Assembly (NCBI GenBank): GCA_030529445.1
Contig: JAUMWW010000003.1
Location: 62,001-126,000 of the forward strand
Source of the DNA: Johnsonella sp.
GTDB lineage: Bacteria; Bacillota; Clostridia; Lachnospirales; Lachnospiraceae
Length of the DNA stretch: 64,000 nucleotides
Direction: 5' to 3'
The notes under the pieces: model-generated
What the model was told of the DNA's origin: nothing
Seen by the model: only the letters and a program-made list of their open reading frames with translations
The model's database searches: none
Part shown: positions 35,097 to 44,303 of the stretch, one piece after another
Layout: the number at the start of each line of letters is the position of its first letter
How positions within the stretch are numbered: position 1 is the first letter of the stretch
Translations under genes and position numbers: made by a program

Positions 35097-36745
35097 ATCG
35101 CAGATCGGGAATAGATATTATGAGCAGGCTGATTATATTGATCAGACCTCTGCTTTTCTTTATGTGTATTGCGATAGCCGCAGGAGTTCTCGGCTATCTT
35201 TGTGCGATTTTTCTTCCCGTTGTCGCCGGGGCGGGGCTGCTGAGCTTAGTCTCTCCCATGGAGGGAATCTTCGGGAGCCTTTCCAAAATCGCATTGCTTA
35301 TGGGGCTGATGGCGGTTATGAGAGGAGTGCTCAGATATATCGAGCAGGCCTGCAATCATTATATTGCTTTTCGGCTGCTTGCCTTGATTCGCCATAAGGT
35401 TTTTTCCGCGCTTCGGGAGCTTTGCCCGGCAAAGCTTGAGGTTCGCGATAAAGGGGATCTGATTGCGTTGATCACCGGAGATATAGAGCTTTTGGAGGTT
35501 TTTTATGCACATACGATTTCTCCCATTGCGATTGCGATCATTACTTCCGGGCTGCTGCTCGGTTTTATCGGGAGCTACCATCCTCTCTATGCGTTGATTG
35601 CATTTTTCGGATATTGTTCTGTGGGGGCCTTGATTCCCATAGTCAATTCCCAAAAGGGAGCCCGGGAGGGAATGCAGTACAGGCAGCAGTTTGCACAGCT
35701 TAACAGTTATATCCTCGAGAGCCTGAGGGGATTGAAGGAGACGCTTCAATACGGGGCGCAAAAGGAACGCTTGCAGGAACTGGAGAGGCGCTGCCGGGAA
35801 CTTGCACGCAGCAGAGAAAACTTAAAAAAGCTTGAGGGAGCTTCTGCGGGATATACGGGAATATGCATTTCCGCATTTTCATTCTCCGTTCTTTTTGTGA
35901 GCATCCTGCTCGGAAGGAGCTTTGAAGAGGCGCTTTTAGTCAGCCTGGCGGTATTTTCCTCCTTCGGTCCCTTGACCGCGCTCTCTTCCCTGTCCAATAA
36001 TTTGATGCAGACTTTGGCAAGCGGAGAAAGAGTGCTTGCGCTTTTGGAGGAGGAGCCGCTGGTAAGAGAGGTGGAAGGAAAGGAAGAAATCGATTTTTCG
36101 GGAGTGGAGCTGGATCAGGTTTCCTTTGCTTACGAGGAAGAAAAGATTATTGATCGTCTCTCGCTTTCTCTGGCGCCGAAGAAAATTATCGGTATTTTGG
36201 GAAGGAGCGGAAGCGGAAAGTCTACTTTGCTCAGACTGATTATGCGCTTTTGGGATACGGATCAGGGCAGGGTTTTAATTTCAGGCAGGGATGTAAAGGA
36301 AATCAATACCAGAAATCTCAGAGGAATGGAGAGCTTTCTGACACAGGATACCGTGATTTTTCATGATACGATTGCCGAGAATATAGGGATTGCGGATGCC
36401 AATGCAAGCCGGGAAGAAATTATGGAGGCGGCGAAAAAAGCTTCCGTGCATGAGTTCATTCTTTCTCTGCCCCGGGGATATGATACCAAGGCATCGGAGC
36501 TGGGAAGCAGTCTTTCGGGGGGAGAACGCCAGAGGATAGGGCTTGCAAGAGCGTTTTTACATAATGCCGCTCTCATGCTTCTGGATGAGCCGACCAGCAA
36601 TCTGGACAGCTTAAATGAAGGCATTATATTGAGGGCATTGAAGAAGGAAAGCGAGCAGCGCAGCATCGTTCTTGTTTCTCACCGAAAGTCCACGATGAAT
36701 ATTGCGGAGGAGATTATCCGCTTGGAACCGCAAAGATCGAGCTAA
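35093..36745 (+). CDS. CydC-like ABC exporter, fused membrane and ATPase domains
   Basis: The 550-residue half-transporter pairs with the preceding CydD-like protein. It has six membrane segments (about 15-300) and an ABC ATPase with Walker A GRSGSGKST, signature SLSGGERQR and Walker B LLDEPTSNLD. Its start overlaps the stop of the upstream gene, which supports a heterodimer. Unlike CydD it has DEP rather than DEA in Walker B, so the two ATP sites are probably unequal. The operon seems to end here; no strong terminator was found after it. Confidence 0.86.
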   Translation: MNRRSGIDIMSRLIILIRPLLFFMCIAIAAGVLGYLCAIFLPVVAGAGLLSLVSPMEGIFGSLSKIALLMGLMAVMRGVLRYIEQACNHYIAFRLLALIRHKVFSALRELCPAKLEVRDKGDLIALITGDIELLEVFYAHTISPIAIAIITSGLLLGFIGSYHPLYALIAFFGYCSVGALIPIVNSQKGAREGMQYRQQFAQLNSYILESLRGLKETLQYGAQKERLQELERRCRELARSRENLKKLEGASAGYTGICISAFSFSVLFVSILLGRSFEEALLVSLAVFSSFGPLTALSSLSNNLMQTLASGERVLALLEEEPLVREVEGKEEIDFSGVELDQVSFAYEEEKIIDRLSLSLAPKKIIGILGRSGSGKSTLLRLIMRFWDTDQGRVLISGRDVKEINTRNLRGMESFLTQDTVIFHDTIAENIGIADANASREEIMEAAKKASVHEFILSLPRGYDTKASELGSSLSGGERQRIGLARAFLHNAALMLLDEPTSNLDSLNEGIILRALKKESEQRSIVLVSHRKSTMNIAEEIIRLEPQRSS

Positions 36746-37004
36746 TAAAGGCGGATATGATACAAAAAAAGATAAGGAGCGAATATGGAGAGGGGTTTTA
36801 TGCCCACCGGATTTGCTTCTTTTTCTTTTTTTAGAATACGGTCAAAAATTTAATCTTTATAAAAAATCCTGTCCGAAAAAAGAAAGGAAAAGAGAAAAAG
36901 GAAAAAGAACCCGGTGCGGGGAGTTGAGAGGAGGGCAAAAACGGAAAGAAATTCAAATATAATTTTTTCAGATTTTTTTATTGAAATTTAATCAAAAAAT
37001 CTTC
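36746..37004. other. Intergenic region after cydC
   Basis: This AT-rich, purine-biased stretch has no convincing gene. It contains ATCCGC/GCGGAT arms around the cydC stop, a long T/C-rich run near 36810-36832 and an A/G-rich run near 36875-36910 that could pair loosely. I see no clean terminator. Confidence 0.5.
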
Positions 37005-37375
37005 TTGACAAGAGAAGAGAGGAGAGCATATGATAGAGTCAGTTAAAGATTTCAAGCAGTATTTCTGATCTTAAGATTTTGTCTGAATATATTTTTTCTC
37101 ATCCCATGTTTCGGGGAAGAAAACCCGAAAAGGGAAGATCTGTTTTTCATCGGATGCCTCATCCTGATTCAATTTATTTCATTCCATATTTTATTTTAAT
37201 CCATAGTCTGTTTCAGTCTATATTTTATTTCGGTCGACGGATTCGGCTTTTATTTAGGACGATTTTTTCGGGTACGAATTTTTCGGCATAGGGGAGATTT
37301 GACCCGGAAGGAAACTGTTTTTAGGAAATTGTTACCTGTCGTTTCAGCTTTTAGGCATAGAGAAAGGAATTGCTT
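37005..37375 (+). promoter_or_regulatory. Promoter and long U-rich leader of the Tad pilus operon
   Basis: TTGACA (37005-37010) and TATGAT (37029-37034), spaced by 18 bases, form a good promoter. The leader of about 330 bases is rich in T and carries two near-repeats of the form CATATTTTATTT / CTATATTTTATTT (around 37190-37235). A possible 70-codon TTG frame here lacks a ribosome binding site. I do not recognise a c-di-GMP or other riboswitch core. The length suggests post-transcriptional control of the pilus genes. Confidence 0.6.
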
Positions 37376-38377
37376 ATGAGGCATATTTTGGCGATTGTGG
37401 ATAGAGATATAAGATATGCCGAGAGACTTGCGGATTATATTAATTTGGGGAACCGCCTCCCCTTTAAGGCGATGGCATACGGCGGAACAGAAAGATATGC
37501 AAAGAAAGACCGGGGAATCGATACGGAGATTCTGCTCATTTCCGAAGAAGAGTATCGGGAATATGAGGAAAGGCGGGCGGAGAAAAATATTATGCTATTG
37601 AGCGAGGAGGGATTTATCCGGGAGAGAGAGGGAGGAGAGCCTTATCCTCCGATGATTTTAAAATATAATTCGGCGGAGGAGATCATCAGGGATATTTTGA
37701 GGCTTTACCAACCGCAAAAAGAGCATGCGCTCCTGAAGCTTGCGGGAAAAAAATCCGCTCTCATCGGCGTATTTTCTCCGGTCAATCGCTGCGGGAAGAC
37801 GCAGAATGCCATTGCATTGAGCATGGTGATTCAGCAGAGCAAGAAAACGCTCCTGCTTTGCTTTGACGAGTATCTCGGTATTTTTTCGGGGAGGGAATAC
37901 GAAGCGGATCTTTCCGATCTGTTGTACTGCTTTAAGCAGGGGAATTACAGCTGGGATAAGCTGAGCAAGGCGGCGTACAGCGAATGCGGACTGAATTTTA
38001 TCCCTCCGGCAAGGTATGCGGAGGATCTGGCGGAGTTTTCGATTGCGGAATTATCGGAGATCATTTTAAAAATCGCTTCGGAAAGCGATTATGAAGCGGT
38101 GGTGATTGATTTCGGAGCGCTCGGAAAGCGGGGAGTGGAGATTTTTGAACTCTGTGACAGAATTTATATGCCGCAGCCCTTCGATGAAAGGAGCAGAAAG
38201 AAAGAGGAGGAGTTTTATCAGTACCTGAAGCTGAGCGGGAGAGAGGGAGCAAAAGAGAAGCTTGAAAGCTACCGGGCCCCTCTTATGAACGGGGAGGAGC
38301 CCAAAGATCTGCAGGATATTTCCTGTTCCCGGCTCACGGAATACTGGAGGCAAAGATTTGCGGGAGGTGAGAGATGA
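37376..38377 (+). CDS. TadZ/CpaE-like ATPase-fold protein of the Tad pilus
   Basis: The 333-residue protein has an N-terminal receiver-like region (about 1-110) starting MRHILAIVDRD and lacking a clear phospho-acceptor set. A MinD/ParA-type domain follows, with the P-loop GVFSPVNRCGKTQ (131-143). The usual signature lysine before the glycines of the deviant Walker A is absent, so ATP hydrolysis is uncertain. In other systems TadZ marks the site of pilus assembly at the membrane. GAAAGGA lies seven bases before the ATG at 37376; a TTG two codons earlier is inside the spacer. It overlaps the next gene by four bases. Confidence 0.8.
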   Translation: MRHILAIVDRDIRYAERLADYINLGNRLPFKAMAYGGTERYAKKDRGIDTEILLISEEEYREYEERRAEKNIMLLSEEGFIREREGGEPYPPMILKYNSAEEIIRDILRLYQPQKEHALLKLAGKKSALIGVFSPVNRCGKTQNAIALSMVIQQSKKTLLLCFDEYLGIFSGREYEADLSDLLYCFKQGNYSWDKLSKAAYSECGLNFIPPARYAEDLAEFSIAELSEIILKIASESDYEAVVIDFGALGKRGVEIFELCDRIYMPQPFDERSRKKEEEFYQYLKLSGREGAKEKLESYRAPLMNGEEPKDLQDISCSRLTEYWRQRFAGGER

Positions 38378-38883
38378 GTGCGTATGTTCAGCTGAGCACG
38401 GCGCTGATGCTGGGAGGAGCGGCATATACCGATATACGGTATAAGAAGATTTATAATATATGGATAGGATTATGGATCCTGGTCGGAATTTTGATAAGAG
38501 GAGTATTTTTTATTCCCAATGTTTTTGCTGCGGGAGCGGCGCTCTTTATCTTTCATTTGCTCCGGGTCATAGGAGCGGGGGATATTAAGCTTGCGGCATT
38601 GCTATATGCATATCTGGGATTTTATGATGCGGCATATGTGCTCGGCATAGGGATGGTGCTTGCCGCTCTGTATTCGTTTTATTATCTGTATTCAAAGGGC
38701 ATATTATGGGAACGTCTTTTATATTTCAGGCAATTTCTGGTTTTATCGCTGAAAACAAATTCCATTCACCAATACAATGAGGAGAAAAAGGGGAAGGAAG
38801 CCCCGGGTATTGCACTTGCGCCTTATTTTTTGGCGGGATTTCTTATATGGAGGTTATATGTATTATGCAGCATGAGTCTGTAA
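38374..38883 (+). CDS. A24 prepilin peptidase (TadV/CpaA type), first copy
   Basis: The 169-residue membrane protein has four to five helices and the two catalytic aspartates of A24 peptidases, in AAYTDIRYKKI near residue 20 and in IGAGDIKLA near 69. It lacks the N-methyltransferase domain of full PilD, as TadV proteins do. It would cleave the leader of the Flp1 pilin and the TadE-like proteins encoded downstream. Translational coupling with the tadZ-like gene (ATGA) supports the same operon. A second A24 gene lies at 45374. Confidence 0.9.
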   Translation: MSAYVQLSTALMLGGAAYTDIRYKKIYNIWIGLWILVGILIRGVFFIPNVFAAGAALFIFHLLRVIGAGDIKLAALLYAYLGFYDAAYVLGIGMVLAALYSFYYLYSKGILWERLLYFRQFLVLSLKTNSIHQYNEEKKGKEAPGIALAPYFLAGFLIWRLYVLCSMSL

Positions 38884-40100
38884 GTCATGAGGAGGGAATG
38901 TTTGAGCGATTGCGGGAGAGGCTTTCTCAGAATCTGATCGATCTCAGGAATATTACCGATGAAGAGCTTTTTGAACTGATCGAGGAGAGCTTAGGGGAAG
39001 AGGAGAGGGAAAGCTATCTGCCGCTTTGCAGGAAGCTTGCACTGAGAAACGCTCTTTTCGATTCTTTCCGTCGGCTGGATATCCTTCAGGAGCTTCTGGA
39101 TGCGAAGGAGATTACCGAAATCATGGTCAACGGAAAGGACTGCATTTTCGTAGAAAAAAAGGGAAGGGTGCTGCGCTGGGACAAGAGCTTTAAGAGCGAT
39201 GAACAGCTGGAGGATATGATACAGCAGATCGTGAGCCGGGTGAACCGGGTGGTCAACGTTTCTTCTCCGATAGCGGATGCAAGGCTTAAGGACGGGTCAA
39301 GAGTGCATATCGTGCTGCCTCCCGTATCCCTGGACGGTCCGGTGATTACGATCAGGAAATTTCCCGAGGTGATCAGCATGGAAAAGCTGATTGCACTGAA
39401 GGCGATCAATAGCGAAGCGGCAGGATTTTTGAAGAAGCTGGTAAGAGCGGGATATAATATTTTCATCAGCGGAGGGACGAATTCCGGAAAGACTACGTTT
39501 TTAAATGCGCTCTCCGCATTTATCCCGGAGGAGGAAAGAGTCATTACGATAGAGGATTCCGCAGAGCTGCAGCTTCGACAAATCAAAAATCTTGTCCGCC
39601 TGGAGGCGAAAATGGCGAATATTCAGGGAGAAGGGATGGTAAGCATTGCGGATTTGATTCGCGCATCGCTGAGGATGAATCCCTCGCGCATCGTAGTCGG
39701 AGAGGTGAGGGGGAAGGAGGCGCTGGATATGCTTCAGGCGATGAATACGGGGCATGACGGCTCCCTGAGCACGGGGCACGGGAACAGTCCGAAGGATATG
39801 ATTTCGAGAATAGAAACGATGGTGCTGAGTGCCGCGGAGCTGCCGCTTGCGGCAATCAGAGGACAGATTGCCAGCGCAATAGATATCATGGTGCACTTGG
39901 GGCGGCTCAGAGACAGGAGCAGAAAGGTGCTGGCGATTGTGGAGGTAGGTGATTGTGTAAATGGAACGATTGAACTTAATCCGCTCTTTGAATTTCAGGA
40001 AGATGAAAAATCGAGAAAAGAGCGTGTGGAGGGTGAACTTAAAAAAACCGGAGAGCTTAAAAAGAAAGAAAAGCTCTTCGCAGCCGGTGACGGATTATAG
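38865..40100 (+). CDS. cpaF: CpaF/TadA pilus assembly ATPase
   Basis: The 411-residue secretion ATPase has an N-terminal helical domain. Its core carries Walker A GGTNSGKTT (about 203-211), the Asp box VITIEDSAEL, Walker B-like RIVVGEVRG and the His box LSTGHGNS. It powers pilus extension and retraction in the Tad system. The first 18 residues overlap the prepilin peptidase gene; GGAGG is 11 bases upstream of the chosen ATG. An ATG at 38898 would have its own AGGAGG but too little spacing. The C-terminal tail is highly charged and its coding sequence probably overlaps the tadB start. Confidence 0.93.
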   Translation: MQHESVSHEEGMFERLRERLSQNLIDLRNITDEELFELIEESLGEEERESYLPLCRKLALRNALFDSFRRLDILQELLDAKEITEIMVNGKDCIFVEKKGRVLRWDKSFKSDEQLEDMIQQIVSRVNRVVNVSSPIADARLKDGSRVHIVLPPVSLDGPVITIRKFPEVISMEKLIALKAINSEAAGFLKKLVRAGYNIFISGGTNSGKTTFLNALSAFIPEEERVITIEDSAELQLRQIKNLVRLEAKMANIQGEGMVSIADLIRASLRMNPSRIVVGEVRGKEALDMLQAMNTGHDGSLSTGHGNSPKDMISRIETMVLSAAELPLAAIRGQIASAIDIMVHLGRLRDRSRKVLAIVEVGDCVNGTIELNPLFEFQEDEKSRKERVEGELKKTGELKKKEKLFAAGDGL

Positions 40101-40827
40101 TATTTATCATTATTCGGTGCCGGAAAGAATGAAATACATTTCTGTTGCATTTGCCGCAGAGGCGGTGATCTCTTATGTTTTTTACAGAAGCATTCTGATT
40201 TTTCTGATTCTTGCACCATTTTCTCTCCTCTATCCGGAGCTGATCAAAAAGAATTTGATACAAAAGAGAAGAAAGAGGCTGGAAGCCGAGTTTAAGGAAG
40301 GAATATGGATACTCTCTTCCCTGCTCAGTGCGGGATATTCGATCGAAAACGCGGTAGAAGAGAGCGTATCCGAGCTAAGGCTTTTATATGGGAAGAAAGT
40401 CTGCATTATATCCGAGTTTGAATATATTTCTCATCGAATCCGTATGAATATTCCGGTGGAAAAAGCATTTGAAGAATTCGGGGAAAGGAGCGGATCCGAG
40501 GATATCAGAAATTTTGCAAGAGTGATCAAGATTGCCAAAAGGAGCGGAGGAGAGCTGGTATCGGTAATTGCCCATACCGCTTCCGTCATCAGCGACAAGA
40601 TCCGCATCAAGGAGGAGATCCTGACGATGACGACGGCAAAGCGCTATGAGCAAAAGATCATGAATCTGCTGCCGGTTCTTATCGTCATCTATGTGGATGC
40701 CAGCTCGCCCGGATTTTTTGATCTGATGTATACGAGCTTTATCGGGAGGATTATGATGAGCGTCTGCCTCGGTGCGTATCTTTTTGCGCTCTATCTTTCC
40801 GGAAGAATTCTGAATATCGAAGTTTAG
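40003..40827 (+). CDS. tadB: TadB-like type II secretion F-domain protein
   Basis: The protein (about 274 residues from this start) has two N-terminal membrane segments and a cytoplasmic T2SSF domain with LLSAGYSIENAVEES and FGERSGSEDIRNFARVI. A C-terminal hydrophobic region follows. It forms the inner-membrane platform with the TadC-like protein. The start is uncertain. The region DYSIYHYSVPER (about 30-45) looks like part of the family, which favours a start at or before a GTG at 40087. The ATG at 40003 has a weak AGGA, and an ATG at 39961 is also possible. All versions except those after 40100 overlap cpaF. Confidence 0.85.
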   Translation: MKNREKSVWRVNLKKPESLKRKKSSSQPVTDYSIYHYSVPERMKYISVAFAAEAVISYVFYRSILIFLILAPFSLLYPELIKKNLIQKRRKRLEAEFKEGIWILSSLLSAGYSIENAVEESVSELRLLYGKKVCIISEFEYISHRIRMNIPVEKAFEEFGERSGSEDIRNFARVIKIAKRSGGELVSVIAHTASVISDKIRIKEEILTMTTAKRYEQKIMNLLPVLIVIYVDASSPGFFDLMYTSFIGRIMMSVCLGAYLFALYLSGRILNIEV

Positions 40828-40839
40828 AAAAGAGGAAAT

Positions 40840-42075
40840 ATGAAAAAGAGAGGATGGAGAAGAGCCGGGGAGCTGCTGCTGAGAAGAAAGGTTCAGATAA
40901 TCTGTATCCTATGCGGATTTATATTGTTTTTTCTTGCCGATAAATACATGAGAGGCGGGGAAGAAATGATAGAGGGAGATTTTGTAAAAAGAGAGGGCTA
41001 CGGCGCATATGACAGGAGCTATGAGCTATTTGTCAAAGGGCTGGAAAAAGAGGAGATCGAGATAGAGGTTCCGGTTTCTCACAGAGAATACAGCGATGAG
41101 CAAATTGAGGAGGTCTTTGAAAAATCCATGCAGTATCTGGAAAAGAATATCTTAAACTCCAACCCCTCTTTGCAGGAAATCAGCTCCGATCTGAACCTGA
41201 TCGGCTTCATCAAGGAGTACGGCATCAGAGTCATGTATTCCTCGGAAGATCCGGATCTGCTGGATGCCTTCGGCACGGTTTATAACGAGGAGCTTAAGGA
41301 GGGAGCAGATACTTCTTTAAAAGTCAGTCTGACGGATAAGAAGCATAGAGCCGATTATATTATGAATCTGAGAATCCTGCCCAAGCAATACGGTACGGAA
41401 GAACGCAGACGCAAGCTCTTCAGCGATGCTTTGAAGGAATTGGACAGGAATACGGTTTATGAAGAAGGATATTTGCTGCCGAAGAGCTGGGAGGGAAAAG
41501 ATCTCTCCTACAGGCAGAAGTCGGCAAAGGATTATAATATTTTATGGATGCTGGGAATTTTTGCGGCGGTTTTATTATACCTTAAGGAAATCATAGAAGC
41601 CAAGGACAGGAGAGAAAGCCGCAGCAGGCAGATGATGGTCGATTATCCCGACATTGTATCCAAGCTGATGGTGTTTATCGGAGCGGGGCTTTCGATAAGA
41701 TCGGCATGGGAAAACATCGTTGCCGATTATGAGAGGGAGGGAATAAAGCGATATGCTTATGAGGAAATGGCGGCGGCGCTGGGCAAGCTAAAGACCGGGA
41801 TGCATGAGTCCAGGGTATACAGGGAGTTCGGGAGGAGCTGCGGGATAAAACAGTATATGAAGCTTGCAAGCCTCCTTGAGCAGAACAGAAAGACGGGAGT
41901 CGCAAATCTTAAAACGATATTGGGAATGGAAACCGCAGGCGCATGGGAGGAAAGAATCAATATGGCAAGAAGAGCAGGAGAAGAGGCAAGCACCAAGCTT
42001 TTGCTGCCGCTTTTCATCATGCTGGGCATAGTGATGGCAATGGTGATGATCCCGGCGATGATGGCGTTCAAATAA
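40840..42075 (+). CDS. tadC: TadC-like type II secretion F-domain protein with extracytoplasmic insert
   Basis: The 411-residue protein has one membrane segment near residue 17-35 and about 190 residues of charged sequence expected outside the membrane. A second segment lies near 233-250, then a T2SSF domain (VDYPDIVSKLMVFIGAGLSIRSAWE and the GCGIK-like GRSCGIKQYMKLASLLEQN in part) and a C-terminal hydrophobic helix. The large insert is not part of classic TadC and resembles what related Lachnospiraceae carry. It lies 12 bases after tadB. Confidence 0.86.
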   Translation: MKKRGWRRAGELLLRRKVQIICILCGFILFFLADKYMRGGEEMIEGDFVKREGYGAYDRSYELFVKGLEKEEIEIEVPVSHREYSDEQIEEVFEKSMQYLEKNILNSNPSLQEISSDLNLIGFIKEYGIRVMYSSEDPDLLDAFGTVYNEELKEGADTSLKVSLTDKKHRADYIMNLRILPKQYGTEERRRKLFSDALKELDRNTVYEEGYLLPKSWEGKDLSYRQKSAKDYNILWMLGIFAAVLLYLKEIIEAKDRRESRSRQMMVDYPDIVSKLMVFIGAGLSIRSAWENIVADYEREGIKRYAYEEMAAALGKLKTGMHESRVYREFGRSCGIKQYMKLASLLEQNRKTGVANLKTILGMETAGAWEERINMARRAGEEASTKLLLPLFIMLGIVMAMVMIPAMMAFK

Positions 42076-42128
42076 ATGAAGAAAGGAGGCTCTTGCATTG
42101 AAATTTGCAAAGAAAGGAGGAGGGGAGG

Positions 42129-42311
42129 ATGAAGGAGATGATGAAAGAAATAGGGCTTTTTCTCAGGGATGAATCCGGCATCGGAGTCATTGAGGTCGTC
42201 CTGATTCTGGTCGTTTTGATCGGTCTGGTGATTATCTTTAAAAAGCAGATCAGGAAGCTTTTGGATAATATTTTTCAGGAAATTAATTCAAAATCCGGAG
42301 AGGTGTATTAG
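42129..42311 (+). CDS. Flp1-type IVb pilin
   Basis: The 60-residue prepilin begins with a short leader ending DESG. The mature part starts IGVIEVVLILVVLIGLV, with the Glu at +5 that A24 peptidases and pilin assembly need. After the single hydrophobic helix a basic and polar tail of about 25 residues follows. AGGAGG (42115-42120) lies eight bases before the ATG at 42129. It is the only major pilin candidate in the operon. It starts 54 bases after tadC. Confidence 0.93.
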   Translation: MKEMMKEIGLFLRDESGIGVIEVVLILVVLIGLVIIFKKQIRKLLDNIFQEINSKSGEVY

Positions 42312-42312
42312 T

Positions 42313-44211
42313 ATGCAGAAAAAAGGCTCGATCACAGTGTTTTTAAGTCTCGTCTTTATTATTGTGAGTGCACTGATTTGCGGTCTTTTGGAATCCGCCC
42401 GTACTGCGGGAGTCAGATTTTACCTGCAGACGGCGGCGGATTCCGCCATCGATTCCGTATTCAGTAATTATCACAGAAGGATCTGGGAGGATTACGGGCT
42501 GATTTTATGGCAGTGCAGCGGGGAAGAAAGGGCAAAAGCGCATTTGGAGCATTACCTTTTACCCTATTTGGAAAAGTCCTCATGGTATCGGCTCGGTGAA
42601 CCCGATATCGCGATTTCGGATATACAGTATGTTACGGATCAGGGAGGAGCATGGTTTGAGCAGGAAATACTGGATTTTATGAAATACAATATCGTCGATT
42701 TCGAGCATGATCCGGATACCTCGGCGACTCTCCTGAAGGGAATAGAGGAGGCGGAGGCGATGAAGGAGATCAGCGATGCATACGGAAAACATTCCAAAGA
42801 AGCGGCAAAGCTGGAAAAAGCGCTTTCCAAAATCAGCGCCAATCTGAACGAGCAGAAGCTCTTATATGAGGAAGTGCAAAGGTCGGCGGGGGAAGAAAAT
42901 ACCGGCAAAGCCTCCCGGCATATCGGCAGGATCAAAAGCAATATCCATAAGCTGGACAATCAGCTTGCGGGCTATATAAAAAGAGCGGATGAGCTCAGCC
43001 GCAATCTGGCAAGGACGGAGGAAAAATATACTGAGCAATGGGAAAAGCTTTCTCCCGAGAACAGGGAACTCTTGAAGGCAAAGACGGATTCCTATAAGGA
43101 ATATACCGAGCAGGACGGAGAAAGGAGGAGGGAGACGGAGCAAAAGGTTCGGGAGGCGAAGGAAAATATATTCGATCTGGATGAGGCTCTCGGAATATTG
43201 GAAGAGATAGAGGAATGGGAGGATGAGGAAGAAGAGGACGGAGAGATCGATATGATTTGGGGTGATTTTTCCGAGCTGTGGACGGGGATAAAGATACCGC
43301 TGATCGAGAGCGCTCACGGCATTGCAGATGAGGAAAAAGAAGAAATTCTGGAGACTGCCGGGGATATTTTAGGAGGAAGCCTGCTCGAGCTTGTACTTCC
43401 CGAAGGCAGAGAGATCTCCTATGGGGTGGTAAACAAAGAGGATCTGCCCTCGGCAGCAGCCCTGAATCCGAGAAGAGAGGAAGAAATCAGCCTTTTGGAC
43501 GGGATGATCATCGATGAGTATGCCTGTCGATATTTTGCGGATTTTACGGATCAATCGGAAAAAGAGATTCGCTATGAGCTGGAATATATTATCAACGGGG
43601 AAGAGAAGGAGCCGAATAATCTCAGTACCGTGCTGTGGAAAATATTGGCGATCAGAGAGGGGCTCAATTATATGCATATCATAACGGACAGTCAGAAAAT
43701 GAAAGAAGTCAATACACTCGCTTCCACGATTGCCGGTGCCTTCGGTGTACCGGGACTCCTTATATTATTTGTCTGTCTGATTGTCGGGATCTGGGCGCTG
43801 GGAGAATCCGTACTGGATCTGCGAAGCCTCTTGGCAGGAAAGAAAGTGCCGATATTTAAAACTGCAGAGGATTGGAAGCTGAGTCTGGACGGCTTGATGA
43901 AGATCGGAAGAAAAGAAGGGTTTCCCCAAGAAGAGGGAGAAGGCGAAGGAATAGATTATCAGGCATATTTAAGACTTCTTCTCCTTACACAGGATCAGAA
44001 AACCCAGAACTACAGAATGATGGATATCATCGAAACCAATATGAGATATACGGAGGAGAAATTTCGGATGAGGCATATGATTTATGCGATGAGCTGCAGC
44101 GTAAGCTGCAAATCGGAGAGGCTGTTCAGCAGACTGGGAGCCGTGAATCGGGAATTTTTCGGACTCAGCCCGGATTACCGCATTGCGGTAGAGACATTGA
44201 GGGCGTATTAA
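42313..44211 (+). CDS. DUF5702 protein, large TadG-like pilus component
   Basis: The 632-residue protein starts with a TadG/pseudopilin-like segment KGSITVFLSLVFIIVSALICGLLESAR, seen in shorter pieces, and the DUF5702 motif AADSAIDSVFSNYHRRIWEDYGLILW (in part). A long charged coiled-coil region (about 150-310) follows, then an acidic stretch and a second hydrophobic segment near 480-500. The bulk would be outside the cell or in the wall zone. GGAGAGG lies upstream of the start, one base after the pilin stop. Its role in Tad pili of Gram-positives is not worked out. Confidence 0.85.
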   Translation: MQKKGSITVFLSLVFIIVSALICGLLESARTAGVRFYLQTAADSAIDSVFSNYHRRIWEDYGLILWQCSGEERAKAHLEHYLLPYLEKSSWYRLGEPDIAISDIQYVTDQGGAWFEQEILDFMKYNIVDFEHDPDTSATLLKGIEEAEAMKEISDAYGKHSKEAAKLEKALSKISANLNEQKLLYEEVQRSAGEENTGKASRHIGRIKSNIHKLDNQLAGYIKRADELSRNLARTEEKYTEQWEKLSPENRELLKAKTDSYKEYTEQDGERRRETEQKVREAKENIFDLDEALGILEEIEEWEDEEEEDGEIDMIWGDFSELWTGIKIPLIESAHGIADEEKEEILETAGDILGGSLLELVLPEGREISYGVVNKEDLPSAAALNPRREEEISLLDGMIIDEYACRYFADFTDQSEKEIRYELEYIINGEEKEPNNLSTVLWKILAIREGLNYMHIITDSQKMKEVNTLASTIAGAFGVPGLLILFVCLIVGIWALGESVLDLRSLLAGKKVPIFKTAEDWKLSLDGLMKIGRKEGFPQEEGEGEGIDYQAYLRLLLLTQDQKTQNYRMMDIIETNMRYTEEKFRMRHMIYAMSCSVSCKSERLFSRLGAVNREFFGLSPDYRIAVETLRAY

Positions 44212-44226
44212 GAGGATTTGCCGAAG

Positions 44227-44270
44227 GAAAAAGCCGTGAGGAAGCTAAAAAGAAGAAGACAGGCTTTTTC
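44227..44270 (+). terminator. Weak intra-operon hairpin
   Basis: GAAAAAGCC (44227-44235) pairs with GGCTTTTTC (44262-44270) around a 26-base loop, followed by ATATTTTC. It lies between the DUF5702 gene and the next TadE-like gene and could attenuate transcription partially. Confidence 0.4.
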
Positions 44271-44303
44271 ATATTTTCAAAAAAAGGAAGGAGGTCTTGA
44301 TAC

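Noticed and set aside
37079-37291. A 70-codon TTG-initiated frame in the Tad leader
   Set aside because: No ribosome binding site and a low-complexity Phe/Ile/Ser composition that follows from the U-rich leader.
43872-44300. A 142-codon frame overlapping the end of the DUF5702 gene
   Set aside because: It lies in another frame of a well-supported gene, is Arg/Ser/Glu-rich and has no homologous motif.
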